Positions 39,964 through 47,773 of a stretch of 64,000 nt of DNA are shown here, piece after piece (position 1 is the first letter of the stretch; each line of letters begins with the position of its first letter). Made by a program: the position numbers and the translations under genes. The stretch is from Eggerthellaceae bacterium. GTDB lineage: Bacteria > Actinomycetota > Coriobacteriia > Coriobacteriales > Eggerthellaceae. Where the stretch lies: positions 1 through 64,000 of the forward strand of contig JAUNGO010000001.1 of NCBI GenBank assembly GCA_030524475.1, given 5' to 3'. The notes under the pieces are model-generated. The model was not told the DNA's origin. It worked only from the letters and a program-made list of their open reading frames with translations, and searched no databases.

Positions 39964-40374
39964 ATGACCGGAAACGAGACCATCCTGCAGTACCTGACCA
40001 GCGTACCCGCGTGGTACCTTGCCACCAGCGTGAACGAACAGCCGCACGTACGGCCATTCTCGTTCGCCGCCGAGCAGGACGGCAAAATTTGGTTCTGCAC
40101 CGCCACCACCAAAGACGTGTGGGAGGAAATGAAGGCGAACCCGAAGGTGGAGGCCACCAGCTGGTGGCCGGGGCACGGCTGGCTCATCCTGCGCGGCGAG
40201 GCACGCCTGGTCGACGAGGCAAACGCCGACGTGCGGCAAGCGGGCTACGACCACATGACCGGCCTCGGCGAAACCTACGACGGCCCGAACGACCCCACGC
40301 TCACCTTCTTCACCATCGAAAACGCCCAAGCCTGGATCTGCAACCACGAAGAATGGAAGCCCGTAGAGTTGTAG
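39964..40374 (+). CDS. Pyridoxamine 5'-phosphate oxidase-like FMN-binding protein
   Basis: 136 residues, split-barrel flavin-binding fold. Pattern: WYLATSVNEQPHVRPFSFAAEQDGKIWFCTATTKDVWEEMKANPKVEATSWWPGHGWLILRGEARLVD, typical of the small PNPOx-like family. It likely binds FMN or F420-like cofactors and reduces a small substrate. It is downstream of the riboflavin importer, which fits a flavin-dependent role, though a family B palindrome and a gap of 59 bases separate them. AGAAAGGAAA precedes the ATG. Confidence 0.8.
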   Translation: MTGNETILQYLTSVPAWYLATSVNEQPHVRPFSFAAEQDGKIWFCTATTKDVWEEMKANPKVEATSWWPGHGWLILRGEARLVDEANADVRQAGYDHMTGLGETYDGPNDPTLTFFTIENAQAWICNHEEWKPVEL

Positions 40375-40409
40375 AGCCGCACCAATTGTGCGCGTTGCAG
40401 AATAACGGA

Positions 40410-40438
40410 GGGCGAAGGAACGCGACACTCCTTCGCCC
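40410..40438. terminator. Hairpin after the PNPOx-like gene
   Basis: GGGCGAAGGA / TCCTTCGCCC perfect 10-bp stem with a 9-base loop, between convergent genes. No clear U-tract. Confidence 0.55.
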
Positions 40439-40497
40439 CGAATTACACGCAGCGCAACGAGGTGGTCTGCGATTTTGACTGCCCCGCCACCATGCAG

Positions 40498-41790
40498 TTA
40501 CTCGCAAAACGCCCTGAGGACTTCCAAGCGAGGTTTCACGTCGTTCGCCAAGTCGTCCGCTACGTAAGGCGTCGACTTGAGAACGTCCCCTAGCTCCCCT
40601 TCGCCCGCCTGCACGAGGGCTGGAAGCAGACGCTCGGTTATCGGGGCGGCAAGGTGCTTAAGCGCACCGACGGTAATGCCCAAATCCTGCGCCACATGCT
40701 TGAACGTTTCGGGCGTAACTTCGTCGATGGACTCCACTCCCCCGAAAACCATCGCCATGTTGCGACTGTACCGGGGAAAATACGTGGTGCTCACGAGATC
40801 GTAAGCGGGCGCAAGCGAAACCGAGCAGCGCCCGCCGCTTCCGTTACCGTAAAGCAGGGAATAGTTCTTAAGGTGCGCATCGCAATTGCCGATGGCGTAG
40901 TTGAACACCAGAAGGCGAGCGAACTCCGCGATGTCGCGCGCTGGGCGTGCCGACCTTTCACGCAGCAACGCAGCGATCCCGCGAACGCTGCCGCCCTCGA
41001 GCTCGGCGTACTTCGAACCCGAAGGAATGCCGAACGCCTGACACAGGTCCTCTTGATGAAGGCGCTCAACCTGCCAAGAATGTTCACCTTGCGCCACCTT
41101 GCGGTCGAATCGCTCGACAGCAAGAACCAGGGTCCCGCAGTTCAAAAGCGATGCGTTGGCCGTTTTGATGCCGCACGCCTGCGCGGCCTTCATGCACAAA
41201 AACTCGACTTCAGGGATGTCGCGCAGAGGGCTCGCCTTGAGGATATGGGTGGTGGCAGCCAGCCCCTGCGGCACAAACCACCCTTCCTGCATCGAGCACT
41301 GCGGGTCGTGCACAAGCCCCGTTTTGCCCTGCGCCCCCGCAAGAGACAAACGCATGTCGACATTCTGCTCGGCAATGGCCGGCAAATCTTGGAACATGAG
41401 TTTAAGCCGTTTTGAGTCGATGGCTTCATAGTCAAGATGCCCGCCCACAACCTCGCCTTCCGGCGCAATTAAGACGCCACCGATGCAGTCGCGCCCACAC
41501 GCCGCGAGCAAACCAAGCCAATCGTCCTCCCGCAGCCGCAGCTTCGCCGCAAGCTCCTGGCGAGCGTGCGCCTCGGCGAGCAACCCTTCAAAGTAGGGAC
41601 GGAAATCGGCTTGGTCGAACGGCTCACCGCGAAGCGGCAGCGACAAAGACAGCGGCACCGCCTCGGGCAACGCGAGGTACGACGGGTCGTACGAGAAGGA
41701 CGAACTGCTAGGCAAATCGCCGGAGCGGATGGTGCCAACGCGCTGAGGGCTGCTGCAAGCGAGCCGATAAACAGCAAGATCGGGCGTCAT
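40498..41790 (-). CDS. hipA: HipA-family serine/threonine kinase toxin
   Basis: 430 residues, HipA-like. N-terminal subdomain-1 has VGTIRSGDLPSSSSFSYDPSYLA and LPLRGEPFDQADFRPYFEGLLAE. The kinase core shows DMRLSLAGAQGKTGLV (glycine/phosphate region), HILKASP (ATP Lys), LVLAVERFDRK, catalytic loop LVFNYAIGNCDAHLKNYSLLY (Asp, Asn) and metal Asp in LAPAYDLVSTTYF. Family members phosphorylate aminoacyl-tRNA synthetases. It starts on the HipB stop (ATGA). Confidence 0.9.
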   Translation of the reverse strand: MTPDLAVYRLACSSPQRVGTIRSGDLPSSSSFSYDPSYLALPEAVPLSLSLPLRGEPFDQADFRPYFEGLLAEAHARQELAAKLRLREDDWLGLLAACGRDCIGGVLIAPEGEVVGGHLDYEAIDSKRLKLMFQDLPAIAEQNVDMRLSLAGAQGKTGLVHDPQCSMQEGWFVPQGLAATTHILKASPLRDIPEVEFLCMKAAQACGIKTANASLLNCGTLVLAVERFDRKVAQGEHSWQVERLHQEDLCQAFGIPSGSKYAELEGGSVRGIAALLRERSARPARDIAEFARLLVFNYAIGNCDAHLKNYSLLYGNGSGGRCSVSLAPAYDLVSTTYFPRYSRNMAMVFGGVESIDEVTPETFKHVAQDLGITVGALKHLAAPITERLLPALVQAGEGELGDVLKSTPYVADDLANDVKPRLEVLRAFCE

Positions 41791-42005
41791 GCGCGCTCCC
41801 TCCCAACGACGTCGATGCCCAGCATGGCAAGGACGTTGAGCACTTTGCCCACCTCAGCCGTTTCCTTTCCGTTCTCCAATTGAGACAGGAACGTGACCCC
41901 CACACCGGAAAGCCCCGCAAGCTCAGCCTGCGCCAAACCTTGTTCCTTGCGCTTTTCCCTGATGAGCGTCCCAATTGCGCGCGTTGTCGAAAGCTGATGC
42001 TCCAC
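41787..42005 (-). CDS. hipB: HipB-like XRE antitoxin
   Basis: 72 residues with a clear XRE helix-turn-helix: IGTLIREKRKEQGLAQAELAGLSGVGVTFLSQLENGKETAEVGKVLNVLAMLGIDVV. I take the GTG at 42005, with AAGGAG at 6 bases; longer frames read through the operator repeats. The gene upstream of hipA and the operator array fit autorepression by the HipAB complex. Confidence 0.9.
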   Translation of the reverse strand: MEHQLSTTRAIGTLIREKRKEQGLAQAELAGLSGVGVTFLSQLENGKETAEVGKVLNVLAMLGIDVVGRERA

Positions 42006-42023
42006 GCCGGTCTCCTTGCATAA

Positions 42024-42117
42024 TTTATGCGTTCGCATATAAAATGGCTTCATACAAGATAATTTATGCGTTCGCATAAATCAAGGGGATTTGAGGATAA
42101 ATTATGCGTTCGCAAAA
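42024..42117 (-). promoter_or_regulatory. hipBA promoter with three operator copies
   Basis: Three sites with the palindrome TTATGCG-TT-CGCATAA lie near 42025, 42064 and 42102; the middle one is complete, the outer ones are altered at one end. On the minus strand TTGATT and TATCTT, 17 bases apart, flank the middle site, so binding would block RNA polymerase. Confidence 0.8.
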
Positions 42118-42152
42118 ATATTGCTCACAATCAACGCACGTTTAGCGTGGGC

Positions 42153-42218
42153 TGGGACGTTCCATATTACACATCACCTTACTTCGGCGTATGCAATTTG
42201 GAACGTCCCAATTGAACA
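42153..42218. repeat. Inverted pair of family B units
   Basis: TGGGACGTTCCATATT at 42153 and AATTTGGAACGTCCCA at 42195 match at 15 of 16 in inverted orientation with a 26-base loop; the right one continues ATTGAACA as at 17205. It lies between the divergent hipBA and sigma-factor genes. Confidence 0.8.
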
Positions 42219-42312
42219 TTTGAGCATTTTCCGTCTGGAGCGCACAAAAGGGTGTGCTGGTTCGTTATAGATAATAGGAGCGAAAACGTGCGGAGCGGCG
42301 AAGGGAGGTGGC

Positions 42313-43005
42313 GTGGGAAATCGGGGTGCGGAAACGGACGCGAGCGAGCAGCGACGCGACGAAGCGCGACGGGTAAATCGGACGCGTGCGGACGACGCCT
42401 CGTGCGTAGGCGAGACACAGCGCGCAGACGCTACGCAGGCTGCGAGCGAGGCACGGCGGGCGGAGGCGGCGCGGGTTGTGGTTGAGGCTTGCTACGACGA
42501 CGTGCTTGCTTACTGCCGTGCCCATGCGCCGCGCGGATGCGATGCGCGCGACCTGGCGCAGGAGACGTTTTTGCGCTTCGTGCGCAGCGGGCGGCTTGAC
42601 GGGCAGGGGGCTGGGCGCGCCTTCGACCATGCGAACACGCAAGCCGTCGACCCTGTGGATGCGCGAGCACACCTTCCCTACCTGATTACCACGGCGCGCA
42701 ACCTTTGCATCGACGCGGGCCGCTCGGCCCATGTTGTCCGCAGCGTGCCGACCGCGTTTCCCGCGCCCGGCCTCGACCCGGCCGACCCCCACGACGAAGC
42801 CGCCGACGTGGAGCTTGCCGGCGTGCTGGCAACGCTTGACCGCGACGCGCGCGAGATTGTGGAGCTGCGGTTCGGCCAGGGACTCGGCATCGGCGAGATC
42901 GCGCAGGTGGTGGGCGCAAGCCGCTTTGCCGTGCGACGTCGGCTCAACCGCGCGCTCGCGCTCCTGAAGGAACAGCTGGCGGAAAACGAGGGAGACGACC
43001 GATGA
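42313..43005 (+). CDS. ECF-type (sigma-70 family) RNA polymerase sigma factor
   Basis: 230 residues. After a long charged N-terminus, region 2 reads VVEACYDDVLAYCRAHAPRGCDARDLAQETFLRFVR and region 4 reads VLATLDRDAREIVELRFGQGLGIGEIAQVVGASRFAVRRRLNRALALLKEQL. About 35 residues are inserted between the DLAQETFLR helix and the AHLPYLITTARNLCID helix. GTG start with AAGGGAGG at 4-5 bases. It heads a four-gene cassette with a membrane partner and an ABC exporter; the partner overlaps it by 4 bases. Confidence 0.85.
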   Translation: MGNRGAETDASEQRRDEARRVNRTRADDASCVGETQRADATQAASEARRAEAARVVVEACYDDVLAYCRAHAPRGCDARDLAQETFLRFVRSGRLDGQGAGRAFDHANTQAVDPVDARAHLPYLITTARNLCIDAGRSAHVVRSVPTAFPAPGLDPADPHDEAADVELAGVLATLDRDAREIVELRFGQGLGIGEIAQVVGASRFAVRRRLNRALALLKEQLAENEGDDR

Positions 43006-43946
43006 GAAACGTTGCCGACACGCCGCTTGAAGAGCGTCTGCGCGCGCACTACCGCGCCGAGCGCGCGCGATATGCGCAAGCAGCATCTGCGGCTACAGCC
43101 GACGAAGACAAGCGCGCTCTCGTTGCGCTGATGACGCAGGAAACACAGGCGAGCGAAGCGGCACAAGGCGCCAATACGATTCGCGATGTCAACGCGGCCC
43201 GCAACGTCAGCACTACCGCCAGCCCCATCAAGGGCGACACGCGCATCACCGCCGACAGCAGCACCGCCGCTGCGCCCACTCTGCGCACACGGCGCCCCAG
43301 CGCCATACGCGAGGCCCTCGGCTTCGTGGCGGCACAGGCTCGCTTCGTGCGACCTTCCGCATGGATTGCGCAGCTTGCGCTCATCGCCGTGGCGATTGCC
43401 GCCTGTGCGACGGGCGAGCTTTCCGCGCCCGCCGTATCGTTCGGCGCGGCGGCCGCAAGCGCCGCCACCGTGCTCATCGGGCTGCCGACGCTCACGTCCA
43501 GCAAGAGCCACGGCGTGTCGGAGCTCGAGTACGCCTGTCGCTTCAACTGCGCGAGCGTCGTTGCCGCACGGCTGGTGGTGCTCGGCTGCACAAGCGTCGT
43601 GGTCATCAGCTGCCTGTGCGTTGCCGCGCCCGCGCTCACGCAGGTCAGCACCGCCTCCTTCGCGTTGCACGCTTGCGCGCCGTACTTCCTTTGCACCGCA
43701 GGGTGCCTTGCCGCCACCCGCCGAGCCGCGCCCCATGCGGCCCTGCCGCTCGCTACTGCGTGGGTAGCCGTGGTCGTGATGGTCGCTTACGCCGCAGGCG
43801 GGCTCGTGCCGCATTTCTACGACATCGCCTCGGTAGGCGCATGGGCGGCCGTCGCCGCAGTTTCGCTCGCGTGGGCGGCGCGCGAGGCGTATCTGCTAGT
43901 GAGTGCCGCAGAACGCGGCCTCGACGCGCTGTGCCCCGCGCGATAG
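43002..43946 (+). CDS. Membrane protein, likely anti-sigma partner
   Basis: 314 residues, soluble N-terminus (EERLRAHYRAERARYAQ...DEDKRALVALMTQETQ) followed by about six membrane helices from SAWIAQLALIAVAIAACATG to the end. It overlaps the sigma factor stop (ATGA). No zinc HXXXCXXC motif is present, so it is not a ZAS anti-sigma, but position and topology fit a membrane regulator of the sigma factor, as in Coriobacteriia cassettes with sigma-ABC order. Function is inferred from context only. Confidence 0.65.
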   Translation: MRNVADTPLEERLRAHYRAERARYAQAASAATADEDKRALVALMTQETQASEAAQGANTIRDVNAARNVSTTASPIKGDTRITADSSTAAAPTLRTRRPSAIREALGFVAAQARFVRPSAWIAQLALIAVAIAACATGELSAPAVSFGAAAASAATVLIGLPTLTSSKSHGVSELEYACRFNCASVVAARLVVLGCTSVVVISCLCVAAPALTQVSTASFALHACAPYFLCTAGCLAATRRAAPHAALPLATAWVAVVVMVAYAAGGLVPHFYDIASVGAWAAVAAVSLAWAAREAYLLVSAAERGLDALCPAR

Positions 43947-43991
43947 CGCCCGCCCCCCTTCCCCACTCATCCCACTCAAAGGAGAAGCCCC

Positions 43992-44921
43992 ATGCAACTT
44001 TCCATCGACCGCCTGAGCAAGCAGTTCGGCGCGAAGATTGCCGTCGACCGCGTGTCGGCCGACCTGAACCCCGGCGTCTACGGGCTGCTCGGCGCGAACG
44101 GCGCCGGCAAAACCACCCTCATGCGCATGCTTTGCGACGTGCTGCGTCCCACCGCGGGCGACATCCTCCTCGACGGTCGCAGCACGCGCGACCTCGGCGA
44201 GGACTACCGCGCGCTTCTGGGCTACCTGCCGCAGGACTTCGGCTACTACCCCGAGTTCACCGCGCTCGACTTCATGCTCTACATGGCCGCACTCAAAGGC
44301 CTCCCGCGCCGCGACGCGCGCGCCCGCTCGCTTGAGCTGCTGAGCATCGTGGGGCTTGAGCGCGAGGCGAAGGCCAAGATCAAAACGTTTTCGGGCGGCA
44401 TGAAGCAGCGCCTCGGCATCGCACAGGCCATGGTGAACGACCCGGTCATCCTCGTGCTCGACGAGCCCACCGCCGGCCTCGACCCGAAGGAGCGCGTGCG
44501 CTTCCGCAACCTTATCGCCAGCTTCGCGCAAGACAAGATCGTGGTGCTGTCGACCCACATCGTGTCGGACGTGGAGTACATCGCCGACGACATTTTGGTG
44601 ATGCGCGCGGGGCAGTTCATCATGCAGGGCGCGCCCGAGGTGATCGTACGGCAGATGGAGGGCCGCGTGTGGGAGTGCCACGTGGACGCGCGGCTGGTTG
44701 ACGAGCTGGCGGCGCGGGTGTGCGTGGCGAACGCGCACTACGCCGACGACGGCCACGCCGTGGTGCGCGTGGTCGCCGACGAGCCGCCAGTGCTTGCGGG
44801 CGCAGACGGCGGCGCGGCTGGCGGTGGGCGCGCGGGCGACGCGGGCACGCCCCCAAAGCCGCTTGCCCCCACGCTGGAGGACCTGTACCTGTACGTGTTC
44901 CGCGACGAGCCGCACGCGTAG
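43992..44921 (+). CDS. ABC-2-type exporter ATP-binding protein
   Basis: 309 residues. GLLGANGAGKTTLMRMLCDVL (Walker A), LGYLPQDFGYYPEFTALDFMLYMAAL (Q-loop), KTFSGGMKQRLGIAQAMVNDP (signature), VILVLDEPTAGLDPKERVRFRNL (Walker B), VVLSTHIVSDVEYIADDI (His loop). The tail carries a ~100-residue extension rich in Ala/Gly. AAGGAG before the ATG. Pairs with the following permease. Confidence 0.92.
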   Translation: MQLSIDRLSKQFGAKIAVDRVSADLNPGVYGLLGANGAGKTTLMRMLCDVLRPTAGDILLDGRSTRDLGEDYRALLGYLPQDFGYYPEFTALDFMLYMAALKGLPRRDARARSLELLSIVGLEREAKAKIKTFSGGMKQRLGIAQAMVNDPVILVLDEPTAGLDPKERVRFRNLIASFAQDKIVVLSTHIVSDVEYIADDILVMRAGQFIMQGAPEVIVRQMEGRVWECHVDARLVDELAARVCVANAHYADDGHAVVRVVADEPPVLAGADGGAAGGGRAGDAGTPPKPLAPTLEDLYLYVFRDEPHA

Positions 44922-45029
44922 GCGCGCCCCATCTGCACAGACAGCCCGCGCACGCCCGCCGCAAGCGCCCCGCGCCGCTTGCACGCCCACCCCTTCCCCA
45001 CCCGCCACCCACCTCAAGGAGGAACAGCC

Positions 45030-46319
45030 ATGCCCGACCTCATCCGCTTCGAGCTCAAGAAAATCGTCACGCGCAAAACAACGCTTGTGACCTGCGTCGT
45101 CGTGTTCGCCATCGTATGCGGCGTCATGGGACTCAACATACTCCAGGCCGACTACTCCACGCCTTCGGGCAACAAGTTCAGCGGCCTTGCCGCCATCGAG
45201 CAGGAGCGCGCCGCCGTAAGCGAGCACGCCTGCACGCTCACGCCCGAGCGCATCGCCGACGAAATTGCCGCCTACCAAGAGCTCGCCTTCTCGAAAGCCG
45301 CGCCCGAGGAACTCGCAAGCATGTCCGACAGCGCCGCCTACCAGCTCATGCGCGAGCGCTGCACCGACGAGGAGTTCGACGCGCTTTACAACCCGCTGGC
45401 GCGCTACCTGCTGGCGGCGTGGAGCGCAAGCCCCGGCGAACCCTACCAAACCGCCGCGCGCATGGCGCTTGCTGGCACCGATCCCGCCACGTTCTACGAC
45501 CGCCTCGCCGAGCGCACGCAGAGCACCGTTGCCACAGGGCTTGACCCCGCCGCCGAGGCGAACATGCACTTCACGCAGCCCGAGGGGGACCTATGGCTTG
45601 CCAAACAGACCGAGGTGAGCGCCGCCGCGCCGCTTGAATACGGCTACGCGGGCGGCTGGGAGGACATCCTCAACTGCGCGGCGTTCCTCATATTCCCCCT
45701 GATCGCCATTTGCATCGCGCTCGCGCCCGTGTTCAGCGCCGAGTACGCCGAGCGCACCGACGCGCTGCTTTTGGCCGCGCGCCACGGGCGCACCAAACTG
45801 GTGGCGGCGAAGCTGGCGGCCTCGGGGCTTTTCGCCGTGGCGTATTTCACGCTGTGCGCGGCGGTTATCGTGGCCGTGCCGCTGGCATGCTACGGCGCGG
45901 GCGGCGCCGATTTGCCGGTGCAGCTTTTCTCGTCGAAGTCGCCCTGTGCGCTCACGATGACGCAGGCGACCGCCGTCGCCATTGGGCTGGGGTACGCGTT
46001 CATGCTCGGCGTCGGCGGGCTGACGCTGCTGCTTTCGTCGAAGCTGCGCTCACAGGTGGCGGTGTTCGCCGTCGGCGTGCTGCTGATGCTCGGCCCGGTG
46101 TTCGTCGGCACGGGCGGCAACGAGGTGCTCGTGCGCGTGCTGTACCTGTTCCCCGTAAACGCGCTGAATCCCACGCCGCTGTTCTGGTCGTTCGTGTCGT
46201 ATGGAGTGGGGCCGGTCGCGCTCGACGTGGCGGGCATGGTCCTGGTGGTGTGGCTCGCCCTCGCGCTCATAAGCACGCCGCTTTCCGCCCGAAGCTGGCG
46301 CCGCCATCAGGTGGTGTAG
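45030..46319 (+). CDS. ABC-2-type exporter permease
   Basis: 429 residues. One N-terminal helix (TTLVTCVVVFAIVCGVMGLNI), a ~180-residue soluble loop (IEQERAAVSEHACTLTPER to LEYGYAGGWEDI), then five or six helices from NCAAFLIFPLIAICIALAP to the end. This matches ABC-2 permeases that move peptides, lipids or drugs, often under ECF sigma control. AAGGAGG at 8 bases before the ATG. Substrate unknown. The spacer before it (44922-45029) is a Pro-rich stretch with no gene. Confidence 0.85.
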   Translation: MPDLIRFELKKIVTRKTTLVTCVVVFAIVCGVMGLNILQADYSTPSGNKFSGLAAIEQERAAVSEHACTLTPERIADEIAAYQELAFSKAAPEELASMSDSAAYQLMRERCTDEEFDALYNPLARYLLAAWSASPGEPYQTAARMALAGTDPATFYDRLAERTQSTVATGLDPAAEANMHFTQPEGDLWLAKQTEVSAAAPLEYGYAGGWEDILNCAAFLIFPLIAICIALAPVFSAEYAERTDALLLAARHGRTKLVAAKLAASGLFAVAYFTLCAAVIVAVPLACYGAGGADLPVQLFSSKSPCALTMTQATAVAIGLGYAFMLGVGGLTLLLSSKLRSQVAVFAVGVLLMLGPVFVGTGGNEVLVRVLYLFPVNALNPTPLFWSFVSYGVGPVALDVAGMVLVVWLALALISTPLSARSWRRHQVV

Positions 46320-46409
46320 AAAAACGACGCGTTGAGTTGAGGCGCGTGTGCAATTTGAGGACGGACGGCGAACACGTCCCCGCGTTCGCCCTGCGTAAAA
46401 ATTTACTCA

Positions 46410-46446
46410 TTGTATCTAGTAAAATTACTCATTATAATGAGTAAAA
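46410..46446 (+). promoter_or_regulatory. Promoter with a perfect 20-bp palindrome, DUF4143 ATPase gene
   Basis: TTGTAT and TATAAT are 17 bases apart. TTACTCATTATAATGAGTAA (46425-46444) is a perfect palindrome on the -10, and a further TTTACTCATT half lies upstream near 46402. The AT-rich block is a strong promoter and probable operator for an unidentified repressor. Confidence 0.7.
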
Positions 46447-46474
46447 ATTTCAACTACGCAGGGAGGGCGCGGCG

Positions 46475-47668
46475 ATGTACCAAAGACGCCAAGTCTCGAC
46501 GCTTGTCAATCGGCTCAGCGAGGACGGCATATGGACGATGCAGTTCGTTGTGGGGCCACGTCAAACGGGAAAAAGCACACTCATCACGCAGGCTCTTGAG
46601 CGCTTCGGCGGAGCAAGCCATTTTGTCAGCGCCGACGATGTGGCGAACCCGAACGCTGCGTGGATTGAACGCGAGTGGCAAATTGCCCGAGACATGACGC
46701 GCCACGGCTCCCAAAAAGTCATTCTCTGCCTCGACGAGATTCAAAAGGTGGACGAATGGGCGCGCCAGGTAAAGGCTCTCTACGACCGAGACAGGCGCAC
46801 AAACACGCCCGTGCGCGCCGTCCTGAGCGGGTCGTCGTCGCTGTTGCTTCACAAGGGCATGGAAGATTCGCTCATGGGTCGCTTCGAGATCATCCGCTCA
46901 CCCCATTGGAGCCTTGGCGAGTGCCGCGAGGCGTTCGGTTTCACGCTCGATCAATTCCTCTACTTCGGCGGGTACCCTGGCGCAGCGGCGTTCGTCTCCG
47001 ACGAGCGTCGCTGGCGGGCGTACGTGCGCGACGCGATTGCGGAGCCGACGGTCGCAAAGGACGTCCTGGAGATGGCAGAGGTGCGCAAGCCGGCGCTCAT
47101 GCGAGCTCTTTTTCGCCTCGGGTGCGCATATTCCGCGCAAGAGCTTTCCTACACCAAGATGCTCGGACAACTGCAAGACAAAGGCAACACGGTAACCATT
47201 GCGCACTACCTCGACTTGCTCGGCAAGGCGGGAATGATTTCGGCGCTACCAAAGTTTTCCGACAAGGAGATCACAAAACGCCGAAGCACGCCGCGGCTTA
47301 TGGTTCACGACACGTCGCTCATGACGGCCCTGTCCGACAAAGGGCAAGATGCCTTCTTGGCAGCAGGCAACCTTCGCGGTCATTTGGTGGAATCCGCCGT
47401 AGGAGCGTACTTAATTGCGCGTTCGGAATGCGAGGGATTCGACGTCATGTGGTGGCGAGAGGGAAACAAGGAGGTCGATTTCGTTATACGAGACGGCTCC
47501 GCGCTGACGGCGATTGAGGTGAAGGGCGGAGCCGAGGCGGGTCAAAGCGGAATGGCAGACTTCCTCGACGAGCACCCGGGAACAAAGAGAATCGTGGTCG
47601 GCGGCGCGGCATCGGGCGCATGCACCGTGGAAGACTTCCTTATGGGAAACGTAGAGCTTTTCTATTAG
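46475..47668 (+). CDS. AAA ATPase with DUF4143 C-terminal domain
   Basis: 397 residues. Walker A VGPRQTGKSTLITQAL, Walker B KVILCLDEIQKVDEWARQVKAL, sensor AVLSGSSSLLLHKG, and LMGRFEIIRSPHWSLGE. Winged helix-like part follows, with LRGHLVESAVGAYLIARSE and WREGNKEVDFVIRDGSALTAIEVKGG, the E-V-D...E-x-K core of the DUF4143 nuclease-like domain. Family function unresolved. The AT-rich palindromic promoter is unusual for a lone ATPase. Related genes lie at 10808 and 58782. Confidence 0.85.
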   Translation: MYQRRQVSTLVNRLSEDGIWTMQFVVGPRQTGKSTLITQALERFGGASHFVSADDVANPNAAWIEREWQIARDMTRHGSQKVILCLDEIQKVDEWARQVKALYDRDRRTNTPVRAVLSGSSSLLLHKGMEDSLMGRFEIIRSPHWSLGECREAFGFTLDQFLYFGGYPGAAAFVSDERRWRAYVRDAIAEPTVAKDVLEMAEVRKPALMRALFRLGCAYSAQELSYTKMLGQLQDKGNTVTIAHYLDLLGKAGMISALPKFSDKEITKRRSTPRLMVHDTSLMTALSDKGQDAFLAAGNLRGHLVESAVGAYLIARSECEGFDVMWWREGNKEVDFVIRDGSALTAIEVKGGAEAGQSGMADFLDEHPGTKRIVVGGAASGACTVEDFLMGNVELFY

Positions 47669-47683
47669 CTGGTCATAGAACAG

Positions 47684-47713
47684 AAAGAGCCCCGTCATCG
47701 GGGCTCTTTTCTT
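47684..47713 (+). terminator. Intrinsic terminator of the DUF4143 ATPase gene
   Basis: AAAGAGCCCCG / CGGGGCTCTTT with a TTTTCTT tail, 16 bases past the stop. Confidence 0.9.
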
Positions 47714-47722
47714 GAAAAAACC

Positions 47723-47771
47723 TGACAAACGACCTGCCCCTTTGTCACCCTTGTTAGGGCAAGCGGAACAA
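47723..47771. repeat. Family A unit plus a family C end fragment
   Basis: TGACAAACGACC...CTTTGTCA (family A, inverted) is followed by GTTAGGGCAAGCGGAACAAT, the end hairpin half of family C as in copy 3. It lies just before the htpG stop, between convergent genes. Confidence 0.7.
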
Positions 47772-47773
47772 TA

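Noticed and set aside
42024-42117. Possible CRISPR-like array from three repeated units
   Set aside because: Spacing is only ~20 bp of unique sequence, units are palindromic and lie in a hipBA promoter; an operator array explains them.
44922-45029. Small protein in the Pro-rich spacer between exporter ATPase and permease
   Set aside because: No ribosome site and no conserved pattern; composition is that of GC-rich untranslated sequence.
43896-45569. Long minus-strand frame over the ABC exporter genes
   Set aside because: Shadow of the exporter ATPase and permease; no recognisable domain.
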